Assembly: GCA_900095095.1 (NCBI GenBank)
Contig: FMBT01000256.1
Span: forward strand, 1-31,497
Reading direction: 5' to 3'
DNA: 31,497 nucleotides
From: Fragilariopsis cylindrus CCMP1102
Lineage: Eukaryota > Bacillariophyta > Bacillariophyceae > Bacillariales > Bacillariaceae
The notes under the pieces were generated by a model that was not told where the DNA came from, ran no database searches, and saw only the letters and a list, made by a program, of their open reading frames with translations. How positions within the stretch are numbered: position 1 is the first letter of the stretch; each line of letters starts with the position of its first letter. The position numbers were made by a program, and so were the translations under genes. Positions 21,643 through 31,350 of the stretch are shown piece after piece.

Positions 21643-22886
21643 ATGACTGTCGATAACAACAAGATCATACTGCAGAATACGTTAGGGATACTTTTGGGAT
21701 TTGACGACGGTGCGGAAGATGTGTTGGATCATTTACTTACCATAGAATCAGGAGATGTAAGTTTAGTCGGTCAAGGTGTGATTAACCGTGTTTTCTTTTG
21801 TATCGCTGCTAATTTATTTTTCCTTCCTTATTTTTGTTTATGTGTTGTTCGTATTCGCAGGATCTTTCAGAGTATCTTGATCAATTATTGGGTAGTTGTC
21901 GTGAGGATGTTTTTGAGTTTGTAGAAAATGTGAATCTGTATCAAAGGGGAGAACCTCTAAAAGTAATATCGGCACGATAAATAAACAGTAACAATGCTGT
22001 AAGCCAAAATATGATAGCAAACCAAAAGCTTCAGAATCACAACGAAATAATGATAACAATGATACACAAAAGCAGCAATCAAAGAAATCTAGAGTGCCAC
22101 CCCCAAAGAAGACCACCACTAAGAGTCGACCAATCTCCACAGAAGGTATTGATACAAATAAAGCAAATCATAATACAAAAGTACAAAATCAACAATCTGC
22201 ATCAATTTCTGCCCATTCCGATATACAAAATGGTCAATCTGAAAATCAGCAACAGCAACAACCAGAAACAACAACCGATATAATAAAGAAATCACATCCC
22301 TCTAAAGGGAAGGCGAATATAATTTGTGGATGCTTTGGAACAAAACATAAACCATTGACTAATTGTCTTACTGTGGAAGAATATCATGTGAATTGGAAGG
22401 ATACGACTACTGTTCGTTTTGTGGATACATGGTAGACGAAGCTGGAATGTAAGTATTTCATCTTTCGTTCTCGGTCGTTCCCCAATTCTCTTGTTGTTTT
22501 TATTATACATCACACAAGTATTCTCCTTGGAATCATTTCATATTTTTCATCACATCAGCCGCTAATGATTGGTTTTCTTTCTTGTCCATCCTTTTTTTCA
22601 TGTATCAAAATTAACTAATTTTTAAATTCTCTTATCTCTTTCGTACTCTTCATGTATATTGTATTGCAGTGAGGGTAGCAACGACAAAGCCCGAATACAA
22701 AAGGATCGTTTGTTACGATTTGATAGAGATTTTGCAAGGCGGACTGAAGTAATTGATGATCAATCTGATTATCAACAGCCAACAACGTGGATGACAGAAG
22801 AAGAAAAAGAAGATGCAGAAGACAATCAAAAGAAGCAGCTTGAACTTTTGAAACGACCAAAACAAACATTAAATATTGGGTTTTAA
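21643..22886 (+). CDS. TRIP4: TRIP4/ASC-1 (Rqt4)-like C2HC5 zinc-finger protein, short form without ASCH domain
   Basis: Homologue of human TRIP4 and yeast Rqt4, a subunit of the ASC-1/RQT complex that splits collided ribosomes. The N-terminal helical domain (LGILLGFDDGAEDVLDHLL) matches TRIP4's start. After a Lys/Gln-rich linker comes the C2HC5 zinc finger: CGCFGTKHK, NCLT-CGRISCELEG, YCSFCG. The family segment RLLRFDRDFARRTEVIDDQSDY lies in the last exon. Introns are 21757-21860 (104 bp) and 22449-22669 (221 bp). A third, 41-bp GT-AG candidate (21963-22003) joins LK to PKYDSK in phase and removes two stops. One T is missing near 22372 inside the zinc finger (CTTACTGTGG). The total is about 292 residues, ending at NIGF with no ASCH domain, as in the shorter fungal forms. 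Confidence 0.9.
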
Positions 22887-23321
22887 GTTGATGATTGATA
22901 GAAGAAGATTATTTGCGCTGGTAGTGTTAGTGGAGAATTAATGTTACGTGATGGTGGTGCAGTATGATTGATGATCGGACTACTACGGTATGATCTAATA
23001 ATAACAACAATAATCATAATAATACTACTACTACGACAAAAAAATGAAAAATAACAATATAGTTTTTGTTTTCTTTTCTGCAATAACCTATTTCTGATCT
23101 GATCCAATCCTAGCTGGACAAAAAGGTCTAATGATAGGTAATAATAGTACGCTCACGAAGTGAATGTTGCAGTTACTGTACTCCTGAAACTATAGCTTAC
23201 ATTATAAAAACACTTTAGATACATCATTGTATTGTGTATTGTAGTTTTTAATACATTTTTTTATATTTATAAAAAGGTGTTTTATATTTATAAAAATATA
23301 GTGAGTATGTTTTTATTCTAT
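22887..23321. other. Convergent intergenic region with a 17-bp direct repeat
   Basis: AT-rich space between two gene 3' ends. TTTTATATTTATAAAAA occurs at 23259-23275 and again at 23280-23296; each copy is itself nearly palindromic. No gene seen. Confidence 0.6.
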
Positions 23322-23844
23322 TTAATGAGCATGAGCCTCTTCGTCTGATGGAATAGGAAGCATCTTAAAAAATAAACCAAGATCCTTAATGTAGTAGCTA
23401 CTGTTATCACTGTGAATGGTAAACCAGAACATAGCATGAGAATCAGGATCTTGATACCCGACAACACGTGAGGTTCTTCTGGATGGGATCAAGATCGGCG
23501 ATGTGAATGTACCTGTTCCTTCTGGTGGGACTAAACCTAAATCATTATATCCCTCAATATTCTTTTGTTCAAGTTCATCTAAATCTTCAATACCATCTAA
23601 ACCAAGTTCTTTCATTTCCTTTTTAATATCCTCCGGGAAAAATTCTGGCATATGTTTTGGTCTTGTATCGTGTTGCTTATCAGTTGGGATCAAATGATCC
23701 GATTTCTCTCCAAGCCATTTACCGATACCGAATGGAATAGTCTTATTCGCATCATCATCTTTACTATCTGTTCCTTTCGCAAATCCTCGTGTTACAACAA
23801 GAGATGGATGAGTAGTAGCACGTCGACCAGCGACGCGTGTGATT
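23322..23844 (-). CDS. Cytochrome c oxidase subunit Vb (COX5B)-like protein lacking the zinc cysteines, 5' end incomplete
   Basis: The core PILIPSRRTSRVVGYQDPDSHAMFWFTIH follows the COX5B pattern of NLVPS...RIVG...WFWLH, so this looks like a nuclear-encoded subunit of mitochondrial complex IV. Upstream in the same frame is a mitochondrial-style presequence (RITRVAGRRATTHPSLVVTR), rich in Arg, Ser and Thr and free of acids. The usual Cys-x-Cys after RIVG is replaced by Tyr-Gln, and the CPxC pair near the end is absent (YYIKDLGLFFKM). No Cys remains in the visible part, so the zinc site is gone. No in-frame ATG is visible. A CAG acceptor at 23845 suggests a short first exon farther up that I could not place. 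Identity is by pattern only; a wrong family assignment remains possible. Confidence 0.72.
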
Positions 23845-24153
23845 CTGGATAATAATAATGAATAATAATAGTTAAGATATAATATAATATAGTATGATAT
23901 AATATAATACAGCGTACAATTGTTAGAAAGGAATCATTCTATAATTATGATAATGACAATGGAACATTATTTTCATTGCACTTCAAGTTGGAATATTTTA
24001 ATTTTTAAATCCCAGTACATAATCACCGTACAATCGTACGTGATGTGTTTAAAAATCACCGATCGAAAATAGCGAAGCTTCAGACGTTATGTACAACGAA
24101 AGCTGAAGTACAGTTGAGATCAATTCCAATTACAGGTACATCTTATTGTCAAC

Positions 24154-24483
24154 ATGAAACTAATTGTGGATACTTACGATCGAGCTGTTATTCCCAACAT
24201 CGTTGATAATACTTTGATTTACGATAGAGGAGAGTTCAATGTAAAAGGTTACCAAAAGAGCAAACGACGACACAAAGTCTCACTCGTAAACACTCATCGA
24301 TCTGCTTTCTCGCAAGTACAACGCCGCTACGCACGTATGAAGTATGTACGCGCAGATTTCGTTGAATTCGCTTCCAAAAAAACTACCGCGTGCGCAACGC
24401 GCAAGCTTGAAGGAACAGGGTTAGTCCCAGTTGAGTCCCGAATGAATCCATCTTTTTTTCATTCTTGGAAGACCTTTTTTTGA
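24154..24483 (+). CDS. Doubtful small ORF, 109 residues
   Basis: An ATG-initiated ORF with a plausible start (MKLIVDTYDRAVIPNIVDN) and a basic middle (KSKRRHK, QRRYARMKY). I recognise no domain. It sits about 135 bp upstream of the PH-domain gene on the same strand. It could be a small gene, a transposon remnant or leader sequence. Confidence 0.25.
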   Translation: MKLIVDTYDRAVIPNIVDNTLIYDRGEFNVKGYQKSKRRHKVSLVNTHRSAFSQVQRRYARMKYVRADFVEFASKKTTACATRKLEGTGLVPVESRMNPSFFHSWKTFF

Positions 24484-24617
24484 CTACTTTTTGACGGAAA
24501 ATGAAGAATATGGATGATGGAGATGTTACGAAGTGATCAAAAAACACATAAAGTAGCAGTGAGAAAAATGAGAGGAGAGAGTGAGACTGTATCCATAGAT
24601 TAAGTTACAAAACGAGT

Positions 24618-26582
24618 ATGCAAGAACAAGCAACTACTACTACTGATTATTCTAATAATACATCTGTTCTCGAGTTTTTAAGTTTTGAAGCGGGCACAAT
24701 GACTTCTAATAATAATACTTCGTCTTCTAGTAGTAGACAACATCAACAACAACCGATGCATATGCAAGGCGTGTTGTGGAAACGAAGAGATATATTTAAA
24801 AATAAATGGCGACCACGATGGTTTGTTTTACATCCAGAACAACGTGTTCTTACTTACTATTTATTAACAAATCAAGCTGGTATCGGTCCACAGCAAGTTG
24901 TTTCTAGTTCAAGAAGTAGTAGTAACAGTACACCGAGTCGCAGCAACAGTTCCACCACCACACCGAGTCGCACACCAAGTCGTAGAAATAGTAATAATAG
25001 TACAAGTAGGATCCCCTCATCATCTTCCTCCGTTGGTACTAGCAGTAGTAATTATAATAATAATAATCGACGACGAACATATTCAGAATCATCGACATTG
25101 TCAACAAATACGATAGATTGTGATGTTGTACCAAGAGGAACTATATATCTACTTGGTTCGACAGTTGAAGCTAATGAACTTCTTACAAGACCAGACGAAG
25201 ATCTTTATACATTATCAATTACTGAACATGAAACTGGTACTCATTGTCATTTGGCAACTCGTACAGAAGAGGATCGTGATCAATGGATAATTCATATTCG
25301 TCGTGTATGCCAAGATGCTGGATCTAGTCATGATGGTGAACAACGGTCGTCGTCGTCGTCATCATCGCAACGACACGCCTCCTACACAGGATTAGCAAGT
25401 CCCTCTAGATCAATATCTAGTACAAATGCAGCACCGAGAACACCGATGAGTAGTAACACCATTTCGGATAGGATGATGACTACTCCAACAGCTTCAGGAT
25501 CAGCTTCAAGAACTACAAGAAATGAGGTCGTTGGTGAAGATAAGTGCTCCTCCAACTTGCTGCAAGAATTTGATCGTAACCATAACGCACAAAATTTTGA
25601 AACGAATACACAAAGAATAGATGATTCCAAGAAACTTACGACTTCATCTCTAGCAAAGCGCATCAAAAAATATCCGTATCAGGTGGCACTATCTTTTGAA
25701 AAGGAAATGTTGATCCTATGTGGTCCTCTTATTCTATACAAACTTCTATTGATGATATCATTTCAATTTTCTGCTATGTGTTTTGTAGCAGCAAGTATAA
25801 TTGCTTTGAGATGGGTAATACTCAAAAATATATCCGGTATAATGAGGATATTACCCGACGATGACGACGACGACAAGATCAAACAAAGCAACCGTACAAC
25901 AAAATCAATAGGGCATGGTTCAACTTGCTGTCGATTCACTGTAGATCTAACGAATGCTTTGCGATTTTTAGCCGATAAGAAAGATACGATGACCAGCAGC
26001 AAAAATGGTGGAACAACAAGTGCTAGTGGTAGTAGTAGTAGCACAGGAAATGAAGAAATATTCATGTCGCATATTATTGTGAAGGCATTGGCTACAGCAA
26101 TGAGTCAGCACCCTCACTTGATTTCAAGGAAATACCCTCTTTTACCTCGCGTCTATTCTATAGATGTTGCCCATATTGACCTAAAGTCGGCTGATACTGT
26201 TGTTTGGGTGAACAAGACAGATGAAAGGAGCGTTGAAGAAATTGCTGACTTCTTCTTCAAATCATCAGAAAAAGGAGTATCATCTTCACCATCGACTTTT
26301 TGGCAGGACGCTATCGGACCTACGTGTCGAGTTGTAATGACGACACCTGATTTTGAACATTCACATGTTGACGTTGACCTGAATCTTACGGATTGTCCCA
26401 TTGCAATATTTATTTCGGATACAACGCAGTTAGGAAATAATGAGGAGAAGCAGACGCAATTGCAACATCAACAAAAACTAAACATTTCAATCAGTATCCA
26501 ATCGACAGACGTTAATGCGTGTCGAAAATTTGCCGATAATGTTCAGAAATGTATTCAGCAGTTTCCAAATACGGTTGCATAG
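24618..26582 (+). CDS. PH-domain membrane protein with an acyltransferase (E2/CAT-fold)-like C-terminal region
   Basis: Intact 654-residue ORF. The PH domain starts at GVLWKRRDIFKNKWRPRWFVL (51-71) and resumes at PRGTIYLL (172-179). It ends with the conserved Trp helix DRDQWIIHIRRVC (219-231). About 80 Ser/Asn-rich residues are inserted between the two halves. A disordered Ser/Thr-rich linker follows. One or two hydrophobic helices lie at about 364-402. After an Asp run, the C-terminal part (about 438-600) contains CRFTVDLTNALRFL and FMSHIIVKALATAMSQHPHL. This resembles the 2-oxoacid dehydrogenase E2 / chloramphenicol-acetyltransferase fold, where a similar helix precedes the active-site strand. 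The catalytic HxxxDG motif is not seen, so enzyme activity is doubtful. A membrane-bound lipid-sensing adaptor is a fair inference. Confidence 0.85.
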   Translation: MQEQATTTTDYSNNTSVLEFLSFEAGTMTSNNNTSSSSSRQHQQQPMHMQGVLWKRRDIFKNKWRPRWFVLHPEQRVLTYYLLTNQAGIGPQQVVSSSRSSSNSTPSRSNSSTTTPSRTPSRRNSNNSTSRIPSSSSSVGTSSSNYNNNNRRRTYSESSTLSTNTIDCDVVPRGTIYLLGSTVEANELLTRPDEDLYTLSITEHETGTHCHLATRTEEDRDQWIIHIRRVCQDAGSSHDGEQRSSSSSSSQRHASYTGLASPSRSISSTNAAPRTPMSSNTISDRMMTTPTASGSASRTTRNEVVGEDKCSSNLLQEFDRNHNAQNFETNTQRIDDSKKLTTSSLAKRIKKYPYQVALSFEKEMLILCGPLILYKLLLMISFQFSAMCFVAASIIALRWVILKNISGIMRILPDDDDDDKIKQSNRTTKSIGHGSTCCRFTVDLTNALRFLADKKDTMTSSKNGGTTSASGSSSSTGNEEIFMSHIIVKALATAMSQHPHLISRKYPLLPRVYSIDVAHIDLKSADTVVWVNKTDERSVEEIADFFFKSSEKGVSSSPSTFWQDAIGPTCRVVMTTPDFEHSHVDVDLNLTDCPIAIFISDTTQLGNNEEKQTQLQHQQKLNISISIQSTDVNACRKFADNVQKCIQQFPNTVA

Positions 26583-26769
26583 AAATTGATAATTCTATAT
26601 ACTGATAGTCCAATAAATATAATTGTTAAGACTACACGTAGTATTATTATTGGAACTTTGTGGGAGGAAGTGTCACTTTTTTATATACTTCTAGTACACA
26701 TATTAAAGCACTTATTGATCAAGAAAAAATAACTGTAATAGCCGAAAACAAAATAGAACAAAGGTACTA

Positions 26770-28073
26770 CTAACTTAAGTCGATTATCTCTATCTTTGCC
26801 GCTGATCGGTCTAAACGCGATTCTTCTTTTTTCGGACAAAACTTTTTCGAATGGCCTTTTTCACCACAATGGAAACACCTTTGCTTAAATGGCTTTTTAT
26901 GAGTCGTTGTTCCGTTATATGTCTCTCTATTCTCTTCTTGTTCGACTGGAAATGTAAGTCCGGGAACTACGGCTCGACAGGATCGAGCCGTTGTGAACGA
27001 ACCTTCCAGAGCAGCATGTTGCACTGTGGTTACCTCTAAATTCGATTGGTAATCCTGCATAGTTGTATGTATGTTATTTGCGCTTCTACTAGAATCATTG
27101 GTACTAGCTTGTTGTGCTCGTCGACCAGACACGTGATATAAAACTTCCTTTCCCTGATCTAAGACATATGTTCCGTATTGCATATGGGCTCCCATTCCCC
27201 GTGATAGAATATCATGCAATTGTTTTTCTCCGAGTAATTCCTCAAGGTGACTTCCTTTCGCTAGGTGTCGATTCAAACAATGCGATCGAACATAGTCACT
27301 ATATGTAACATGGGACCTTCCATACCAAAAGATCAAAGGTACGAGAGGGTGGTCTAAAGTTTTCACTGTTAACGGTTCCCCCAGGTCCAATTGATACCTT
27401 CGTTTTACTTTGTTTCTATAATCTAATGTAGCTGTAGATAGGAAATGAATACAGTTGGCACCAATTCCAAGACCATGTTCCTCTTGCATGGCACACACTA
27501 CTTCACGCAAGGGTGTTTCGTTAACAAAGAAATTATCATGTTGGCATATCATCACAAGTGGCGTAGAAACAATATCTGCCATAGCTGTTTGGATGGCCGG
27601 TGCCGATCCGTGTCTTGTCTCTAATTCTATTAGTTCTATACTACCCCCAAAACGGGAACAAATGGAGGAGTTTGATCCAGAACAGCCTCTCTCAATCGCT
27701 TCAGATGTATTCGATAATTTTCGGCAGTCTCGGAGTAGCATTTTCCGTGTTTTATGTTCTCGGTATTATTTTTGTCGTTGTCACCAACAATAAGTTCATT
27801 AGTAGATGATAATTCTTCGCACCCATCAGCTAGAATAACAATACGAGACTCCAATAGACCATCTGCTTTCGTGAAAGAACGAAACAAAGCCTCTATTAGA
27901 GCTGTCGAAGGATGAGAAGGTATGGGTGAAGTCTATAGTAAAAATAACGAAGATTTAGATCGATTGTGTTAGAATCAAGATAATATTTTTTTCTCCTCTA
28001 AATTAGCTAATATTTCGTATTCCTCATTCCCTACCTGTATCAAAACAGTAAGTGATTCGTGCATTTGCCTCAT
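26770..28073 (-). CDS. Glycosyltransferase (GT2-like) protein with C-terminal CCHC zinc knuckle, two exons, one apparent frameshift
   Basis: The 39-bp first exon (28035-28073) encodes MRQMHESLTVLIQ. A 102-bp intron (27933-28034; GTAGGG...ATAG) joins it in phase to TSPIPSHPSTALIEALFRSF. The opening strand, SRIVILADGCEE, and VMICQHDNFFVNE, which sits where a GT-A metal motif would be, suggest a family-2 glycosyltransferase-like fold. FWYGRSHVTYSDYVR and YGTYVLDQGKEVLYH follow; I associate this set with diatom proteins of unknown substrate. The C-terminus has a Ser/Thr linker and CFHCGEKGHSKKFC, a CCHC zinc knuckle, an odd partner for a glycosyltransferase. The frame changes in the C5 run at 27644-27648; one more base joins FVPVLG to GSIELIELE. 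The repaired length is about 400 residues. There is no signal peptide or membrane anchor. Confidence 0.78.
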
Positions 28074-28288
28074 GGCATTAGGTTGTAAGTATTTGAGATT
28101 AATGGTCAAGAATCAAGAACATGTGAGGTAGTGTACTGTATTGCTGTATTCATCTTCTTGTATCTCGATGGAGGTCGGAGGTTTTTTGAATTGTGATGAG
28201 ATTTCATGGGTTGAAAACGTGCGCACTTTGCGCGAAAATTACGATCAAAATAGGCTTCCGCACGGCATATTTAAAAAAATATTAAAAA

Positions 28289-29040
28289 TTACGAATATTC
28301 CCCTCGCACCCTTACTCGAATGGAATACAAGACATTTATTGCATACATTGTCACTCTAGATTCCCCTCCACTTAACATCCTACAAATACCATCCTCTTCT
28401 TTCTGGAAGGCCTCTACATGGGTCAACCCAGTCTTGAATGTGATAGCAAAGCAAATCAATCCAACACACAAGGCTTGGGTCAACAAATTATAAACAAGTA
28501 ATGCTTTTAATCCTCTCCACAAACAATGACCTTCACAATCACCATGTGGTTCATTCTCAAACTTGAAGACCTGTAGTACCATATCACTCAAAATACCAGT
28601 AACAACAGGAATACAATATTCATTGACTGCTTCTCCAAGGAAGAGCACTGGAAATTCTCTGAATTGGTGAATGAGAAAATTGATGTTCATTGGGACTATG
28701 AGAGAGCGGACATTGATATTTCTTTGAGTTAGAAACATTACTTCAATCCCCTGGATCAAAAAGAGCTTATGACAATGATACTGTGTAGAAAAATAGAAAA
28801 TGATATGGTGAATTCGTCTAATATGTCCATCCTTTTGCTGTTGAAATCGAGCAAAATCACATATCTTTCTTGTGTTGTAATGTATGTAGGGCCATGTACA
28901 AGATAGACACCTGTCACAGGGCAAAGAAAAATTGATATTTTTTTGTGTGGATCTTGCAACGTAAACTTTTCCAGTAGCCTAAACTGGTGCATGCGTGCCC
29001 AAGTGTCAATTAGATCATTTTTGGATACAAAAGTTAACAT
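28289..29040 (-). CDS. Candidate uncharacterised protein with hydrophobic segments, one apparent frameshift
   Basis: I do not recognise this protein. From ATG 29040 the frame reads SKNDLIDTWARMHQFRLLEKF and PVTGVYLVHGPTYITTQERY. It then meets a stop, and the next frame carries on through FLIQGIEVMFLTQRNINVRS to the stop at 28289. One extra T in the TTTTT run near 28785 would join them into about 250 residues. Hydrophobic stretches (WRGLKALLVYNLLTQALCVGLICFAITF and others) suggest two or three membrane segments. The rich amino-acid composition favours a real gene; a chance AT-rich ORF pair is the alternative. It lies between the glycosyltransferase-like and WDR74 genes, all on the minus strand. 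Confidence 0.38.
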
Positions 29041-29280
29041 TAGTGAAAGCAGACTACAACACGAAGTATAAAAGATACAGAAAACGAACCTAAAATAAAT
29101 ACTAATATCTTTTTTCTTTCTAAATTCTCAAAGATACGTAGAATCTAGTCTAGCATAATAAATTTTTGGAATGTAGTCTTTCTAAAGGCGTAATTGGAAA
29201 GAGGTATGTATAATAAAGAACTAATTAATAGTGCACTTGAATTTAAGCAGCGTTCATAATTATCAACAATGTGACGTACT

Positions 29281-30876
29281 TTATCGACGCCTCCGTCTCT
29301 TGGATTCCTGGGTAATTATGATTGTTTCCTCTTCTTCACTTTCCTCTGTTTCCTCGTCGTAGTCTTTTTCGCTTAATTCTTCGTCGTCTTTTTCACTAGA
29401 TTCTTCTTCCTCGCTATTTTCGTCATCGTCATCGTCATCATCATCATCGCTCTTGATTTCAATCTCGCCACTATCGCCACTGTTTGAGTCGTCATCTTCA
29501 TCTTCTTCTTCGACCACTGGTTTCGAAGAATCCTTGATTTTACTTTCTGATTTCATATCATCATCTTCATTGTCGGATTCATCAGAGTCGACGTAGTCTC
29601 GAACCTCATCATCTTGATCGATATCACCGTCATCTACATCCAAATCGTCGTCATCGTCGTCGCTGATAGCACCCGTATCACCAGTTGAGTCCCAGATGTG
29701 ATTTTTATGGAATAAAACACAGTTCAATCTTTGTTTCAAATATACACAGTCCAGTTGTCTTCTTTTATTAGTATCGTACACTCGAAGCATTCGATCTAGG
29801 CCAACTGCTGCCAATCGTGGCAAGGTTGGATGTTTCTTGAGCTGCCTAATTGAGCCTACTGGGCCGGCATAACGTCCCATATCACGATTCGCCTTACACT
29901 TAGCCTCACGTCCCATTTTTCGAATATCTAAACTTTGAATATTCCCTGAAGTATCTCCAATGACAATCTCATGCTCATTGATTTGGCATAAACTAGTAAG
30001 TCGATATTCAAATAATCCTTCTGGTGTTAAAGATGTAGGCCGTCGAGTTTTGGTATTCTCTCGAACATCGTAAAGACGAACCTGCTTATATGCAGTTCCG
30101 ACTGCCATTATATTGCAATCATTGTTAAGAAATTGAATTGCAGATGGCCAAACTGGTTGTTGAAGTAACGTCTGAGGGTCTGGGGATAAATTTTTCGTTT
30201 TAAAAACTTGCTTTCCCGTTAAAATATCTACAAGACATACCTCTCGTTCCCTTCCACCAATAGCAGCTCTCGCATTAGCCGTGTCGAAAGCAATACATGT
30301 AGCAATTTGTGAGTTCTCTAAATTTCCTGGTGTGTATGAGATTGTTGTATTACTCTTATTTGCAGTATATGCGTTGTAGGTTTGTATAACGTTGCATTTG
30401 TTCTTATCTTTCTTCAAGTCCAGAATTACTAAATTTCCAAGCATATCTCCAGCACAAAGTTTACTGTGTTGATGGAAAAATCCAAGACCTAAAGGTCGAG
30501 GATTGTCACTACCATCTCCTCCGAAAATATTATTAGGCGTTGAATATTCTAGTGTGTGTTGACCAAACGTTTTTTTGTTATCAATATTAGCCGTCCATAA
30601 ATCCACAGACCCATTTTTTCGCAGAACACTAAAAGATGATGAGGAACCCCCGTCGCTTTCGGTGCTTCCATCTCCTTCATCTATCCAGACCATATCAACT
30701 ACACCCCTATTACGTTTCTGTGATTCCTTTGGATCGACTCTATAGACACCTTCCTTAATGACATCAGCCATGGCATTGTACGGTTGAACAATATCATTAG
30801 GACCTTTCTTCTTTCGACCAATTTCTGGTATGATTTCCTTCAACAGACCACATTCATCTCCAGATAAAAGTCGCAT
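29281..30876 (-). CDS. WDR74: WDR74 / Nsa1-like WD-repeat ribosome biogenesis protein
   Basis: Intact 531-residue ORF. WD40 propeller protein of the nucleolus that works with the Nsa2/Rix7 (NVL) machinery in 60S subunit maturation. Diagnostic stretches are SVLRKNGSVDLW in an early blade, LTSLCQINEHEIVIGDTSGN, and near the C-terminal end of the propeller RYAGPVGSIRQLKKHPTLPRLAAVGLDR with VYDTNKRRQLDCVYLKQRLN, which match Nsa1/WDR74 closely. A long acidic tail follows (several runs of six or more Asp, and EEEESSEKDDEE), ending in KRRRRR, a likely nuclear or nucleolar signal. No intron or frame break is needed. ATG 30876 is preferred: MRLLSGDECGLLKEI is a normal family start. It diverges from the partial gene at the right edge. 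Confidence 0.93.
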   Translation of the reverse strand: MRLLSGDECGLLKEIIPEIGRKKKGPNDIVQPYNAMADVIKEGVYRVDPKESQKRNRGVVDMVWIDEGDGSTESDGGSSSSFSVLRKNGSVDLWTANIDNKKTFGQHTLEYSTPNNIFGGDGSDNPRPLGLGFFHQHSKLCAGDMLGNLVILDLKKDKNKCNVIQTYNAYTANKSNTTISYTPGNLENSQIATCIAFDTANARAAIGGREREVCLVDILTGKQVFKTKNLSPDPQTLLQQPVWPSAIQFLNNDCNIMAVGTAYKQVRLYDVRENTKTRRPTSLTPEGLFEYRLTSLCQINEHEIVIGDTSGNIQSLDIRKMGREAKCKANRDMGRYAGPVGSIRQLKKHPTLPRLAAVGLDRMLRVYDTNKRRQLDCVYLKQRLNCVLFHKNHIWDSTGDTGAISDDDDDDLDVDDGDIDQDDEVRDYVDSDESDNEDDDMKSESKIKDSSKPVVEEEDEDDDSNSGDSGEIEIKSDDDDDDDDDENSEEEESSEKDDEELSEKDYDEETEESEEEETIIITQESKRRRRR

Positions 30877-31350
30877 TGTAACTTAACTTCTCGATATTTT
30901 ATTGCTTCGTTTTTGTTTTAGCTTGTCGGGCCAAATTTCGTGATTAATCAAGTATTTGTGTTGTAGTGAAGGTACTTCTCGTCGACGGCTTGTATTGTAA
31001 AGTTAAGTGAGTATCGAGTGTCGAGTTTTGTAAAAACATTATTTTCGTTCAAGTGAGAGTCGATGTGAAAAATAATAATAAGTGAGAAAGAAAACCTGAG
31101 AAAAATAAATGGTCGAAACTACTATTTACGTACAGCCGTACAGACGATACTTTTATTATTCCTATTAATTTACCCCCTTAATTATCCCCCCAATTGCTCT
31201 TTGTTTTGAGATTTTTGCTGTTGACACCGCCGATCGTACTTGATACTTCGATGTACTATTAGTACTGCTATATTGGAAGATGATGACGGTATTGCATTGT
31301 TGTGGTTTTATGTCATAAAAGTTGAAAGTACTACCGTAGCAGCCGTGTCG
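30877..31350. other. Divergent intergenic region
   Basis: About 470 bp between WDR74 (-) and the right-edge gene (+). AT-rich, with an ATA/AAT run near 31070-31082. No RNA gene or clear promoter motif recognised. Confidence 0.5.
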
